Source of the DNA: Coccinella septempunctata
Lineage: Eukaryota > Arthropoda > Insecta > Coleoptera > Coccinellidae
Reading direction: 5' to 3'
Assembly: GCF_907165205.1 (NCBI RefSeq)
Contig: NC_058190.1
Span: 46,054,116 to 46,118,115 of the forward strand
Length of the DNA: 64,000 nt
Below are positions 1 to 12,175 of the stretch, piece by piece. The notes beneath the pieces were generated by a model that did not search any database, was not told the DNA's origin, and was given only the letters and a program-made list of their open reading frames with translations. How positions within the stretch are numbered: the stretch's first letter is position 1; each line of letters begins with the position of its first letter. A program made the position numbers and the translations under genes.

Positions 1-1036
1 CTAATATTAACTGTTGCTGCTGTTTCAGAAATGGTCATATAGTTTCAGTATTCTTTATTATCTGCCCAGAACATGTTTCGTTCAGAAAATCATCAACTGT
101 TCATTACTGCAACTGTCGAAAGTGTCAGGCGTTCTAATATTGCATTACTTTGGCCAGTTAGTACATCAGCATCAGCGAAAGACACGGATAGGCTACTATA
201 AATGACCCAAGACCTAAGTTTTGATATAGCTACATGTTGCATTTTCCTAAGTTGGTACAAGTTTTCAAGAAATAGAGATTTTGTGAAGATAAGGGCAACC
301 ATCTAGCTATTCTATACAGGAAAAAAACCTCTTCTAGTGATTGTATGTTTTGACGAACGCTCTGAGTGACATCTATCGAAGCAACTCTTCCAATGGCGAA
401 CTGATAAGGCCGCTGAAAAACCCATGGGCTATAAATCATTTTTTGCCATTCCTCATCCAGCGCCACCTCCGATGATGAACGACCGGCAAAAAAACCGCCA
501 CTGGCTCTGAAAACGCATCGAACAATTTACGGAAACGTCAAGCATTTGCCGTAATGAAATATGGCCTATCCTCTCGAGATGTTGTTTCATTTATGGCCAT
601 GTCGGCGGACTCCTTAAACGTACAAATATTAATATATTGGACGCGAGCATAACCGCGCGCAATAGATGTACGCTATGAGAGTACAGAAATTCGCTTATTA
701 TGGTAAGGCGAATCGGCATAAAAAGGCCTTATAGAGAAGAAATGCTGAGCGGTTACATGAGCGTGGTTTATTAAGTAGATGAAATAACAGTAGTTTATCG
801 ATGGGAGTGATGAGAGTCCTTTGCAAGCAGCAGGGGCGTTACCACAAGAAAACGCTGCCATATTATATTGATATAGGTACCTATGCCAATGAAGGGCATA
901 TTCAAGAGTTTCAAGATGAGCCTGTAGAACTTAGCCTGGCGGCTTCTACACTCTTTTTTGGAGGACCAATCTCTTTTTTCCGGAATTAAGACCTTTAGAG
1001 CCCTTTCCAACGTCGTAGCTGACAGTCTTCTGTTGT
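1..1036. other. Gene-free flank before the tandem array
   Basis: I see no exon, RNA gene or element ends that I can support here. The open frames are short (about 60-80 codons), overlap on both strands, and show no recognisable domain. The segment ends at the inverted-repeat start AGTTGGGGAGCC of the next feature. Confidence 0.4.
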
Positions 1037-1079
1037 AGTTGGGGAGCCCAAGAGGGAAATTCGGGATTTACCCGAGCGT

Positions 1080-3975
1080 GTAGATTTTTCACAGGATATA
1101 GGAAACGTGGATGGTCCAAAAACTAAACCCAACTAATGCCGACGTTTCGCGGATATATTTCCACTTCTTCAGGGCTGATTTCGCCAACATTCAAGAAGAA
1201 AGATTTTCCGATTGTGTAGTGCTGCAACTTTCTTGTCACATTTAATCCAATTCTTAAGTTGTGTCTTCATAAAATCTCCATAGCTCCGACCGATACGTTC
1301 AAAGAAATTTCCAATATTTGAACTAGTGTCTGGTATTTCATTTCCTGAGATCATGATTCTAGATTTTTCACATGATATAGGAAACGTGGATGGTCCAAAA
1401 ACTAAACCCAACTAATGCCGACGTTTCGCGGATATATTTCCACTTCTTCAGGGCTGATTTCGCCAACATTCAAGAAGAAAGATTTTCCGATTGTGTAGTG
1501 CTGCAACTTTCTTGTCACATTTAATCCAATTCTTAAGTTGTGTCTTCATAAAATCTCCATAGCTCCAACCGATACGTTCAAAGAAATTTCCAATATTTGA
1601 ACTAGTGTCTGGTATTTCATTTCCTGAGATCATGATTCTAGATTTTTCACATGATATAGGAAACGTGGATGGTCCAAAAACTAAACCCAACTAATGCCGA
1701 CGTTTCGCGGATATATTTCCACTTCTTCAGGGCTGATTTCGCCAACATTCAAGAAGAAAGATTTTCCGATTGTGTAGTGCTGCAACTTTCTTGTCACATT
1801 TAATCCAATTCTTAAGTTGTGTCTTCATAAAATCTCCATAGCTCCAACCGATACGTTCAAAGAAATTTCCAATATTTGAACTAGTGTCTGGTATTTCATT
1901 TCCTGAGATCATGATTCTAGATTTTTCACATGATATAGGAAACGTGGATGGTCCAAAAACTAAACCCAACTAATGCCGACGTTTCGCGGATATATTTCCA
2001 CTTCTTCAGGGCTGATTTCGCCAACATTCAAGAAGAAAGATTTTCCGATTGTGTAGTGCTGCAACTTTCTTGTCACATTTAATCCAATTCTTAAGTTGTG
2101 TCTTCATAAAATCTCCATAGCTCCGACCGATACGTTCAAAGAAATTTCCAATATTTGAACTAGTGTCTGGTATTTCATTTCCTGAGATCATGATTCTAGA
2201 TTTTTCACATGATATAGGAAACGTGGATGGTCCAAAAACTAAACCCAACTAATGCCGACGTTTCGCGGATATATTTCCACTTCTTCAGGGCTGATTTCGC
2301 CAACATTCAAGAAGAAAGATTTTCCGATTGTGTAGTGCTGCAACTTTCTTGTCACATTTAATCCAATTCTTAAGTTGTGTCTTCATAAAATCTCCATAGC
2401 TCCAACCGATACGTTCAAAGAAATTTCCAATATTTGAACTAGTGTCTGGTATTTCATTTCCTGAGATCATGATTCTAGATTTTTCACATGATATAGGAAA
2501 CGTGGATGGTCCAAAAACTAAACCCAACTAATGCCGACGTTTCGCGGATATATTTCCACTTCTTCAGGGCTGATTTCGCCAACATTCAAGAAGAAAGATT
2601 TTCCGATTGTGTAGTGCTGCAACTTTCTTGTCACATTTAATCCAATTCTTAAGTTGTGTCTTCATAAAATCTCCATAGCTCCGACCGATACGTTCAAAGA
2701 AATTTCCAATATTTGAACTAGTGTCTGGTATTTCATTTCCTGAGATCATGATTCTAGATTTTTCACATGATATAGGAAACGTGGATGGTCCAAAAACTAA
2801 ACCCAACTAATGCCGACGTTTCGCGGATATATTTCCACTTCTTCAGGGCTGATTTCGCCAACATTCAAGAAGAAAGATTTTCCGATTGTGTAGTGCTGCA
2901 ACTTTCTTGTCACATTTAATCCAATTCTTAAGTTGTGTCTTCATAAAATCTCCATAGCTCCGACCGATACGTTCAAAGAAATTTCCAATATTTGAACTAG
3001 TGTCTGGTATTTCATTTCCTGAGATCATGATTCTAGATTTTTCACATGATATAGGAAACGTGGATGGTCCAAAAACTAAACCCAACTAATGCCGACGTTT
3101 CGCGGATATATTTCCACTTCTTCAGGGCTGATTTCGCCAACATTCAAGAAGAAAGATTTTCCGATTGTGTAGTGCTGCAACTTTCTTGTCACATTTAATC
3201 CAATTCTTAAGTTGTGTCTTCATAAAATCTCCATAGCTCCGACCGATACGTTCAAAGAAATTTCCAATATTTGAACTAGTGTCTGGTATTTCATTTCCTG
3301 AGATCATGATTCTAGATTTTTCACATGATATAGGAAACGTGGATGGTCCAAAAACTAAACCCAACTAATGCCGACGTTTCGCGGATATATTTCCACTTCT
3401 TCAGGGCTGATTTCGCCAACATTCAAGAAGAAAGATTTTCCGATTGTGTAGTGCTGCAACTTTCTTGTCACATTTAATCCAATTCTTAAGTTGTGTCTTC
3501 ATAAAATCTCCATAGCTCCGACCGATACGTTCAAAGAAATTTCCAATATTTGAACTAGTGTCTGGTATTTCATTTCCTGAGATCATGATTCTAGATTTTT
3601 CACATGATATAGGAAACGTGGATGGTCCAAAAACTAAACCCAACTAATGCCGACGTTTCGCGGATATATTTCCACTTCTTCAGGGCTGATTTCGCCAACA
3701 TTCAAGAAGAAAGATTTTCCGATTGTGTAGTGCTGCAACTTTCTTGTCACATTTAATCCAATTCTTAAGTTGTGTCTTCATAAAATCTCCATAGCTCCGA
3801 CCGATACGTTCAAAGAAATTTCCAATATTTGAACTAGTGTCTGGTATTTCATTTCCTGAGATCATGATTCTAGATTTTTCACATGATATAGGAAACGTGG
3901 ATGGTCCAAAAACTAAACCCAACTAATGCCGACGTTTCGCGGATATATTTCCACTTCTTCAGGGCTGATTTCGCC
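1080..3975 (-). repeat. Tandem array, ten 279-bp units (retrozyme-like)
   Basis: Ten complete near-identical units with a constant 279-bp period (hammerhead boxes at 1138, 1417, 1696 and so on to 3928), plus a truncated unit at 1080-1137. Units differ by a few bases, for example a G/A change that makes the unit's minus-strand frame read RSYG or WSYG. The outermost partial copy reads CAGGATATAG where internal units read CATGATATAG, so internal units derive from one amplified variant. Each unit has an 80-codon minus-strand frame with a basic middle and a FLLECWRNQ end, ending in a stop inside the ribozyme box. That end recalls the N-terminal region of Penelope-like element proteins, a weak inference. 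Period, tandem layout and ribozyme core match animal retrozymes, which are thought to be mobilised by Penelope-like elements. Confidence 0.85.
1138..1174 (-). ncRNA. Hammerhead-ribozyme-like core (first of eleven on minus strand)
   Basis: On the minus strand the order is CTGAAGA, one A, GTGGA, loop AATATA, TCCGC, then GAAACGTC. CTGAAGA fits the hammerhead box CUGANGA. GTGGA/TCCGC forms a five-pair stem II (one G-U pair). GAAA followed by CGTC gives a minimal palindromic stem III (ACGT) and a cleavage site after C. The flanks GCC (upstream) and GGC (downstream) begin stem I. Identical cores recur every 279 bp, starting at 1417, 1696, 1975, 2254, 2533, 2812, 3091, 3370, 3649 and 3928. The odd point is one unpaired base between the first box and stem II, which classical hammerheads lack. 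Type I with very short stem III is the form known from Penelope-like elements and retrozymes, and it is believed to work best as dimers. Self-cleavage itself is inferred. Confidence 0.6.
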
Positions 3976-4351
3976 GACGGCATTAGTTGGGTTTAGTTTT
4001 TGGACCATCCACGTTTCCTATATCCTGTGAAAAATCTAGAATCATGATCTCAGGAAATGAAATACCAGACACTAGTTCAAATATTGGAAATTTCTTTGAA
4101 CGTATCGGTTGGAGCTATGGAGATTTTATGAAGACACAACTTAAGAATTGGATTAAATGTGACAAGAAAGTTGCATCACTACACAATCGGAAAATCTTTC
4201 TTCTTGAATGTTGGCGAAATCAGCCCTGAAGAAGTGGAAATATATCCGCGAAACGTCGGCATTAGTTGGGTTTAGTTTTTGGACCATCCACGTTTCCTAT
4301 ATCCTGTGAAAAATCTAGAATCATGATCTCAGGAAATGAAATACCAGACAC
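3976..4351 (+). repeat. Inverted unit of the 279-bp repeat plus a truncated second unit
   Basis: The array flips orientation here. After the minus-strand units stop at 3975, a plus-strand unit starts with GGCATTAG at 3979, the base after the predicted hammerhead cleavage site. It runs through a full unit to the next core (4224-4260), then into a second unit cut off at 4351. These copies share CAGGATATAG-type outer sequence (here CTATATCCTG) with the far left partial unit, unlike internal copies. Confidence 0.8.
4224..4260 (+). ncRNA. Hammerhead-ribozyme-like core, plus-strand copy
   Basis: Same 37-base core as in the array but on the plus strand: CTGAAGA at 4226-4232, GTGGA/TCCGC stem II, GAAACGTC ending at 4257. 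Predicted cleavage is between 4257 and 4258. Confidence 0.6.
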
Positions 4352-4822
4352 CCAGATTAACCATCTCTATGAAAATCTGACACGCTCGAGTATGTACAAG
4401 TAACGATTTTTTCTGCATTTTCAAAGAACCGCTGTGACCTTGCTTCACGTCCAAATTGTCAGTCTCTTGAAAAGTAGCTTCCTCTGGGTCTAATTAACAT
4501 ATCTTTTAAAAATCTGATACGCTCGACATTTTTTTTATTATTTTCAACTCTTCCATACGGTCAGCCCCACCACGCAAACTGTCAGATTAACATGAATTTA
4601 TTATCAGAGGCACGTAGGGCATATACACCATCTTAATCTGGCACGCTCTGGTATGTACAGTTGACGATTTTTTTTACAGTTTTGAAAACCTACAGACACT
4701 TTCCCCACCGCTGAAAGTACCATCATAGAACCTCCTTTTTTTCTACCATCTAATCTTCAAAATCCACTTGATCTCCACGACGCTCGACTAAATCTCGATT
4801 TAGCATTGTTGGCTCCCCAACT

Positions 4823-5747
4823 ATTGTCTTGAACAGGTTCACTTCCATAACTCAACCAAAGATGTCATCGTTGGCTGAGTTATGTGGTACTGATGAGCTC
4901 TTTTGATAGCGAAACCAGTATATCGCGGCTCTATTTCGATGGCGCTACGCTCTCTATGTTAAATTTTGAATTTAGATCGTTGCTGGTTCAATTTCTTTTG
5001 TATCAACATTATTAATTCTTTACTTATTAAATTTTTCTCAGTCGGTGGAAAAAAATACTCGAAATTTTTGGTTTGGCAACCTGGAACCATTTTATCGAAA
5101 CTGATTCATGGCTGAATTATGTATTTATTCGAAAACAGTTTCATTCAACAACTTGCATTATGAGAATCCAGCAATGTTTCGAACTAACGTGAGCGTAGTT
5201 CTACTACGCCACTGTCTAGTACTGCACGTAACGATCTCCCGTGGAAACAGAATCTTTTCGGATTATTACACACAGAAAAGGCTGAAATACCCAACTTTTT
5301 CGAGCAAACAGACACACACCCAGTTATTCAATAAACCGTATGTGAAATAACTGGTCGTTGTTCTGAAGATCCGCGTAAGAGATTAACAGCGTTTGGTCTT
5401 GGTGTGTATTTGCGAATCTTGAACCTGCTGAATGAGTCGATGAAACCTGCACAAAAAGAAGACTCGGCCAACGACTGAAGACGTCTATTGAGAGCCGGAT
5501 GGCTTTATTTGCCATCAGGCGGGATGATTTCGACAAAATGGAACTCCTGTTGTTTGCCCGTGTATTGAAATGAAGACGTATGGGATGAATAACTTCTGGA
5601 GTGTCCGAGTTCCAGGAAGGTTGAGGACCTGATTCCGTGCAAGGCTTCTCTGTTGTGCATTTTATGCTGAATTAAAACAGTTCATGAAGGGTTTTTCCAA
5701 GAGAAGCTGGGTGCTGTTGCAATGGAATAATTGGAAAGCTGTGTAGA
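4823..5747. other. Unannotated spacer
   Basis: No gene supported. Two short frames (5108-5350 on plus, 5324-5536 on minus) show no recognisable domain or splice context. Confidence 0.35.
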
Positions 5748-5866
5748 GGCAATTTTACAGAAAAAATACTCAAAACTAAAAGGAAAACCATGGAAACCTT
5801 TAATTTTCAGGAATGAATGTTTCGATGATTATTCTATATGAATTTCGAAAAAACTGTGTCCCCTTA
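5748..5866 (+). repeat. Direct repeat, copy 1 (about 120 bp)
   Basis: Begins GGCAATTTTACAG and ends CGAAAAAACTGTGTCCC. A nearly identical block lies at 7148-7265 in the same orientation. Function unknown; likely part of a dispersed element. Confidence 0.7.
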
Positions 5867-5869
5867 TAG

Positions 5870-6110
5870 TTGGGGGGCCGAAGAGGGAAATTCGACACTC
5901 GAGCGTGTCAGATAATATAAGAGGACATACCCTGTAGAGTACCTCTACCAAAAATTAGACCTGTATATAGGGGGAATTGTCTAGGACAGCCTGTCAGAAT
6001 GGTAGAAAAAAACGATCATTGTACATACTCCAGCGTGTCACATTAAGATATATGTGGTTAAAAAAAACGTCACGTGTAGATTCTCGAACGAGTTGGCGTT
6101 TTCTCTTATT
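5870..6110. repeat. Second copy of the AGTTGGGG-type element end with CTCGAG words
   Basis: Starts AGTTGGGGGGCC, followed by GAAGAGGGAAATTCG and then an ACACTCGAGCGTGTCA palindrome. This parallels 1037-1079. More CGTGTCA words follow. No matching opposite end was found nearby, so it is probably a partial copy. Confidence 0.5.
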
Positions 6111-6774
6111 TTAAATCTTATGATTCAAGAGTAACGGAAAAAATATAATCTGACAGTTTTAGCAAAGCCAAAACAATAAAAATTGGCCAAAAAGGTTACA
6201 AAAATCAGTTTTTTTGAATTATCTCCTTACCTGGGCTTCAAATCTTTTTCGCATTCATTATAAAAGTTGTAGAGCATAACATTCTCTAAAAATTTTGTTC
6301 CAAGCAATTCTTTCTACGTTCAAACGTTTTTGAGATATATGGCGATTAATGCGAGGTGTTTAGCAATACATGCTGAAGCGAAAATTCACTCGTTGGAACA
6401 TAGTACATTCTAAGGTTCAGTCACAGACAACACTAACATTTTCGTGACTAATTTCGAAATTGTCATCATAGAAATACCTTGTCATTTTGACAATTGTAGA
6501 TTAGACTGGGATTCTACATTGACCTTGCCCTTTCGCATGTGTGGCTAAGCTTCTCGCCCTTATCGCCCTCTAACTCGAGAACGGTTAAGAGTATGTAAAA
6601 TTGCTTCAGACAAAAATTGTATAGAATTTTATTATCTACAACTTTCATAATGAATACAAAAACGATTAGAGGTACAGGGAGGGAAATATTTGAAAAAATG
6701 GATTTTTATCATCTTCAGTGTCTGATTAAGAAAACTCCCGCTGATTATTGTCAGATAATGCGTCAACACGTCTA

Positions 6775-7147
6775 CAACACCCAGATTTACCATCTGTATG
6801 AAAATCTGACACGCTCGAGTATGTACAATTAACGATTTTTTTTACATTTTCAAAGGACCGCTGTGACCTTGCGTCACGTCCAAATTGTCAGTCCCTTGAA
6901 AAGTAGCTTCCTTCGGGTCCAATTAACATATCCTCCAAAAATCTGACACGCTGGATATTTTTTTTTTTTTACCATTTTCAACTCTTCCGTACGACCAGTA
7001 CCACCGCGCAAACTGTCGGATGAGCATGAATTCATTATCAGAGACACGTAGAGCATATACAGTATCTGACACGCTCGAGTATGTACACCTGACGATTTTT
7101 TTTTACATATTTGAGACAATGCTGACGCTTTCCCCACCGCTGAAAGT
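6775..7147 (+). repeat. Dispersed repeat with TGACACGCTCGAGTATGTAC words (copy of 4345-4730)
   Basis: Aligns along its length with 4345-4730: both read CACCCAGATT, GAAAATCTGACACGCTCG, CCGCTGTGACCTTGC and CTTGAAAAGTAGCTTCCT in the same order. In the upstream copy the 279-bp array abuts the CCCAGATT start, while here unrelated sequence does, so the array inserted into (or recombined with) this element. Confidence 0.7.
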
Positions 7148-7265
7148 GGCAATTTTACAGAAAAAATACTCAAAACTAAAAGGAAAACCATGGGAAACCT
7201 CCTTAAATTTTCAGAAATGGATGTTTCGATGATTATTCTGTATGAATTTCGAAAAAACTGTGTCC
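7148..7265 (+). repeat. Direct repeat, copy 2 (about 120 bp)
   Basis: Pair of 5748-5866, same orientation. After this copy the sequence does not continue into the AGTTGGGG element, unlike copy 1. Confidence 0.7.
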
Positions 7266-7267
7266 CT

Positions 7268-9349
7268 TGCTCCAATTTATGAAACTGGTGTCAGGAAACA
7301 TTATCTGCAATTGCAATTTTCCAAGTGCGTCTCTGAAAAGAAAAGTAAATTTAAATTAATCTACAGTCTGTTTTCCTCCCACCTCTATCTAACAGACTGA
7401 TGTGGGTACTCCAGAATAACCTCACACAAAATCGAATTGATAATCCGATTATCCAAAGCTTTTCTGTTCGATCTACGAACAAATTCCTTGTATCAGAGCC
7501 AAACAGAGAAATGAAACCTCCAATCCACACTCTCTGTAGCAGAGTGACAGGTCGCCAGATGTAAGATAACAATTTGACTAATGAACTGGTATTCATCTAT
7601 TTCAATTAACCTTTTCTTGTCGCTGAAATTGTCCGCAAGTTTGTGCAATGAATAGATCAGTTGGCTTTCGTTGAGTGTGACTTTGAATTTCTCACCGTTG
7701 CACGTGGCTAATCTGTTGTTGATACTTGAACAGAATAATTCCTTTGTTAAGCGTTTCGATGTGACAATGTTTTCTGTATAAATATTGTTGTTATTTATTG
7801 GCAATTATTGGATATTGAGTATGCAAGTTTGAAACTCGATGATAAGACTAAGATTTGAAAGTTTTTTCATTTGGAATTTGAAATGATGTGGAGGGAATCA
7901 CATCCCTTAGAAAATTTTGGCAATAATGCTCAGTTTAAAAGGTATTCAATATTGAAATTATGATATTTCATCAAAAGCATCAGAAGAATTCTCGAAATTA
8001 CCAAAGTCACAGTCCAACAGTTTATTAACCATCCTTTTTTTTTCCAGGTGAGCCTGAAAAAGTTTAAAAAACCAGAAATAAAGTGAGTAGGTAAATACCA
8101 AATTAGTAGTTCTAGCTGATATTATAATCGATTCATTTCCATTAAAATTGGAAAAGAACACTAAATTTTGGATTTGCCATTCTTCCAAACTGATGATCTA
8201 AAACTCCAACAAATTGAAATAACAGTTTTTTTGGGAGCGACCTCTATACAATGAAACTCTACATTGAAGATCAACGGTAAAATGATTGAATTTTGGTAAT
8301 GAAAAAAGCTATTATCAACTGATATAACTCGACATAACCCAATAGCGAAACTGAACACCTTTAACCTCAATACGAAGCAATATTGTTATTTCACATCTAA
8401 TTGAATATTTTCAGTAGCGTAACAACCGTATAAAATTTTGACGTTTAGTTAGGCTAGAAGCAAACTAAGCGATAAATGGGGAAGAAAAAACGTACATGTA
8501 TCATATCACAATCGGGAAAATATGGAATTGTCTACTGTCTTTCGATGATTGCATGTCATCCCAATGAATTTTCTTACTGATTTCCTGTAGGTGCGCCACT
8601 GGATCTTCACTAATTTTTTTTATTCACACGCGACATCTGATGGATCTCATATAGCATAAGTTCCTATCCCAACGTTAACGGTTATTACTTTTAGGTACCC
8701 CGAAAAAATAAAAAAACCTTATTAGTAGTTCGGACCAATTCGATTCAATTTGGTATGTCTGTGAAGGATTAAGTGTGAAATGAGATATTAATTGTCGAAC
8801 AGTTAGCCAGAGTTCAGATCCACTGCCGGATGCTACGAGAATTATTAATGAGTTATCTGGTGCTTTGAATATAATTTGAATTGAATAAATGTACGGAACC
8901 AAGCTTCCGATTTGATTTGAGCTTGAGAATTTCGGTCTAGCTCCTTTCTCAAAGATCGAGAAGCTGGATTGCGAATCCGAGATGAATAACACAACATATT
9001 CGCGATTTCATTCGACTTTGTTGATGTGGATTGTCCCACAAGGTTTTATTTGATTCACAGTTCTTTTGGAAGAAATTTTTATTTAAACACTAGCTTAAAC
9101 TTGCGGATTTGATCAAGTAAATTTATCGTAAAACCTTTCACTACTGACACCGGCATTTTTTGCCTAAATTTTCACTTTTCAATCTGCCATATCTCGATTA
9201 TAGCGAAATATTCTTAAAAAATATGTTGAAGGATTCATTTTCATTTGTATAATCATTCTGTGGTATTTTTCTTTCATAGTATCCACACTTCACAAGATAA
9301 TCAACTGAAATTTGGCATGAATATTATAATTGATAGTCCACTGCATCTA
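7268..9349. other. Unannotated AT-rich spacer
   Basis: I see no supported gene or complete repeat. Open frames of 60-105 codons overlap one another and have no domain signature. Confidence 0.35.
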
Positions 9350-9675
9350 CAGGGTGATATTTTTTCTGGAACAGTGTCCCCTCTTTTCCTCCATAACTTT
9401 TTTTTGGTGAGCCTCTGTTGATTTGAAAAAAAATTGAAAAAACCTTTGTTGTCATACTAAACTTTATGTTCTTTTTTAGTTTTATCGTATCTGTTCTCTC
9501 GAAAACCTCAGAAAAATCAAAATTTTCATAAAAATTCAGTTAGTAGCTAGCAGCTGTGGTGAATAAATCCATTGTTGGTTTTGACACATCAAATGCAACT
9601 CGGTTTGTCTAATAATTAATGTGTTTTCACAACTCGTTTTGAAACCAATGCAAAAATTCAAACTTTAACACCCTG
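9350..9675. mobile_element. Small CAGGGTG element with TA target duplication
   Basis: Starts CAGGGTG at 9350 and ends CACCCTG at 9675. Both ends are flanked by TA (9348-9349 and 9676-9677), as expected for a non-autonomous Tc1/mariner-class insertion of 326 bp. It has no coding capacity. Confidence 0.55.
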
Positions 9676-9677
9676 TA

Positions 9678-11780
9678 TCCCGAAAACGAAAGGTTTGCGA
9701 TCCCATGTTTATGAGTCTTTTTTTAGAATAACCTAAGGAATCTCTCCTCTTCGTTTGTACCCCAAATTCAGGAACACCCTGTATAATTGGCATGCCGGTA
9801 GTTTTTATAGAACTTTTCGTAGTGAAGGGCAGACAAATAAAAATCACGCAGACTTTATCAATTACAGTAGTGAAGAAAGAACTCAGATCTTCGAAAACTT
9901 TAGACGCATTAAACTCAAAACCTGAGGAAACCAAAATTTTATTCTCAAAACCTATGTAATATTCATATTGTTTTAACATGAAGAATGGGCAGCATTTCCT
10001 CACAGATAAATTGTGTGGGTTTCAACAATGAAAAAGAAAATCCGTATCTTTCTCTGCATTAATTTCACATTCATTTCTGTACAGCAAATATTAATACCTC
10101 GGCAATGTCATTATTATCATAATTATCATTATTGATCACGTGTTAAGCCATAATACCACCCTCGCATTCAGTCGTATTTCTGTCAATTGAATTAAATCCG
10201 TTGACAAACACAGTTAATCACATTCTTTGCCCTTGAAACTAAAAAAGTGTTTCTTAGAATATCAATCCATTATTCAAGAATAAATGCATTGGAGAAATAT
10301 TCCCTGATATAACCTCCATAGCTATTAGGCGATAAAAATTAATATGATTAGACCAGTTTCGACTGTTAATTTGATATACAGGGTTGGGCACAAGTCTGAA
10401 ATAACATTGAGCCAATATCTCCAAATGAAATGAATTATTGGTTGAGGAAATTTTAATTTCTTTCTTGAATTATTCCTTTTGATTTTCCTGAATCTCTAGA
10501 ATTCTTGATTTTTTCTCACAATAGATTCAAAAACCTAAGCAGCCAGTTCCAAACTAATTATCAAGAATCAGCTTTCTTTCGTCTAACCCAAGCACGACTA
10601 CATCAATCATAAGATAATCGAAAAATTCCCCATTTTGCAACTGGATTATATCAAAACAACATGACAGAAATTCCGAGTGCATTTTCACTATCTCCAATTT
10701 CTGTTTCGAAATACCGTTAGCGATATTTTCAAATACTTCGAGATCATGATCATCTTTATTGCACAAGCCGAGAGTTTGTGATATCCAATAGCTTCCAATT
10801 AATGTTGATTTAGTAACAGACCGACAGATTTATACGAAGTATTTGAGGTTTCCGCTCGATTAAGAGCTATCAGGAGGTTTCACTGGTTGTATTAATCACG
10901 GGTCATTTGATTTAATTAGAATATGCAATAGATTCGTGTTCTCAGATAAGAATAATAATTGAGAGTTGTTACTTATATTTCTTTGGATAGAAAGATGCGG
11001 TGTCTCTCGAAGAGACTCTGAGCAGAAATTCCGGTTTTTCTTTTTATTTTGCTCATTTCTCACAGGTCCAATCTTCTGATAGGTACTTCATTTGGATGTA
11101 TAGTTAAGTATACTGTAAGAAAATCTCCAGGTCTTTGTATGTTTCTTAACAAAGGTATTATTAATATGACATAGAAACCAGAACACCCAGTAAACAGAGT
11201 ATTCTTCCTTTCAATGTCCAAACGGTCTATGGGTGGAAGATCGGGAGATCTAGAGGGCCAAAGGAACAAAATAACTATGAATATTCCGCTCACACATAAA
11301 AACTGTACCTATCTTTCTCTGCAAAATCTCATGAACCTACCAATCACAAGTGATTCGAACCATGCCAGTAGTAAACATAACCTATATCGAACAGTTCTAC
11401 TAATGGTAATTGATACACCTCATTACTCACTTGCTATGACTAATGACACAGTACGTTAGTTATTCTGGGTCTTTGGAACTATGACCAATCAGCGTGTTGT
11501 AATATTGGCGGGTTGTTTCATAATTATGTACAACTTCCATAAATTGCTGTTGACGCTGCAACGTGCCCGTTGCAAGCTGCATATCTTACCATTCGTTTGC
11601 CAGAAAGTCATCTCGTTTTATTGTAATGGCCTGTGTTACACCCAGAACTCGATCTGAGTGAACAGCTAGTCGCAACTGAGGCGTGCAAAGAATAGAATAG
11701 CACCCTGAGACTGAACATTCAAGTTTTGTTACATGCAGTTGGTGAAAAACATGGATAAATGCTTCAATATTCTTAATATA
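9678..11780. other. Unannotated AT-rich spacer
   Basis: No gene supported. It contains isolated CAGGG / CCCTG words (near 9773 and 10379) that may be decayed ends of the same repeat class, and an imperfect TTATCATAAT-type low-complexity patch near 10107-10135. Confidence 0.35.
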
Positions 11781-12070
11781 CAGGGTGAATCTTTGACCTG
11801 TACATTTATTTGAAGAGAGGATTCCTGAGGGCCAAAGAAACACTTTTCCTCTACAATTTTTCGCAGTTCGTTTACAGGGTGTTGAGAATGCATAAAACAA
11901 AATGTAATTTTGAGTTTTATTTCACAAACTATTTTATCGAATGGACTGTTTTTCGTAATATAGCTTTTACTTGATATGATGAATCTTCTTGAAAGACAAA
12001 ATTCCATAATCCCCACATATCTTCAAGTTCCTTCATTAATAAACACCAGAAATTCAAAGAATCTAACTTT
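11781..12070. mobile_element. Partial copy of the long-TIR MITE family
   Basis: Begins TA|CAGGGTGAATCTTTGAC and follows the order seen in better copies: a cctga-like word with GGCCAAAGAAACAC, a GGTGTTGA word, then a TTCACAAACTATTTTATCG word and CAAAATTCAAAG-type end sequence. It is diverged and truncated relative to 12176-13442. Confidence 0.5.
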
Positions 12071-12175
12071 TAAAGATTAGGTTAGGGTAGGTTTTTCCAA
12101 ATATGTAATACTTACCAAATCAAAACTGAAATGGCGTTAAAACTCGGTTAAAAAGCTCGTTACCAGTTTCTCAAA

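Larger units (their letters stand above)
1037..4822. mobile_element. Repeat element with AGTTGGGGAGCC inverted ends, host of the array
   Basis: The left end begins AGTTGGGGAGCC (1037) and the right end finishes GGCTCCCCAACT (4822), an exact inverted 12-mer. Just inside, the similarity continues imperfectly: GGGATTTACCCGAGCGTG on the left, and the complement of CGCTCGACTAAATCTC on the right. The right part (4352-4730) carries several short repeats containing TGACACGCTCGAGTATGTAC-like words and is homologous to 6775-7148. A related left end recurs near 5870. Internal repeats plus inverted ends recall Helentron-type or other non-autonomous DNA elements, but I see no protein and no clean target duplication, so the class is unresolved. 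The 279-bp array sits inside it. Confidence 0.45.

Noticed and set aside
1169..4229. Eleven identical 80-codon ORFs as a protein gene family
   Set aside because: They are the open frame of the 279-bp repeat, with no promoter, no splice context and identical sequence; the stop lies inside the hammerhead box. Treated as repeat, with a possible Penelope-like relic noted.
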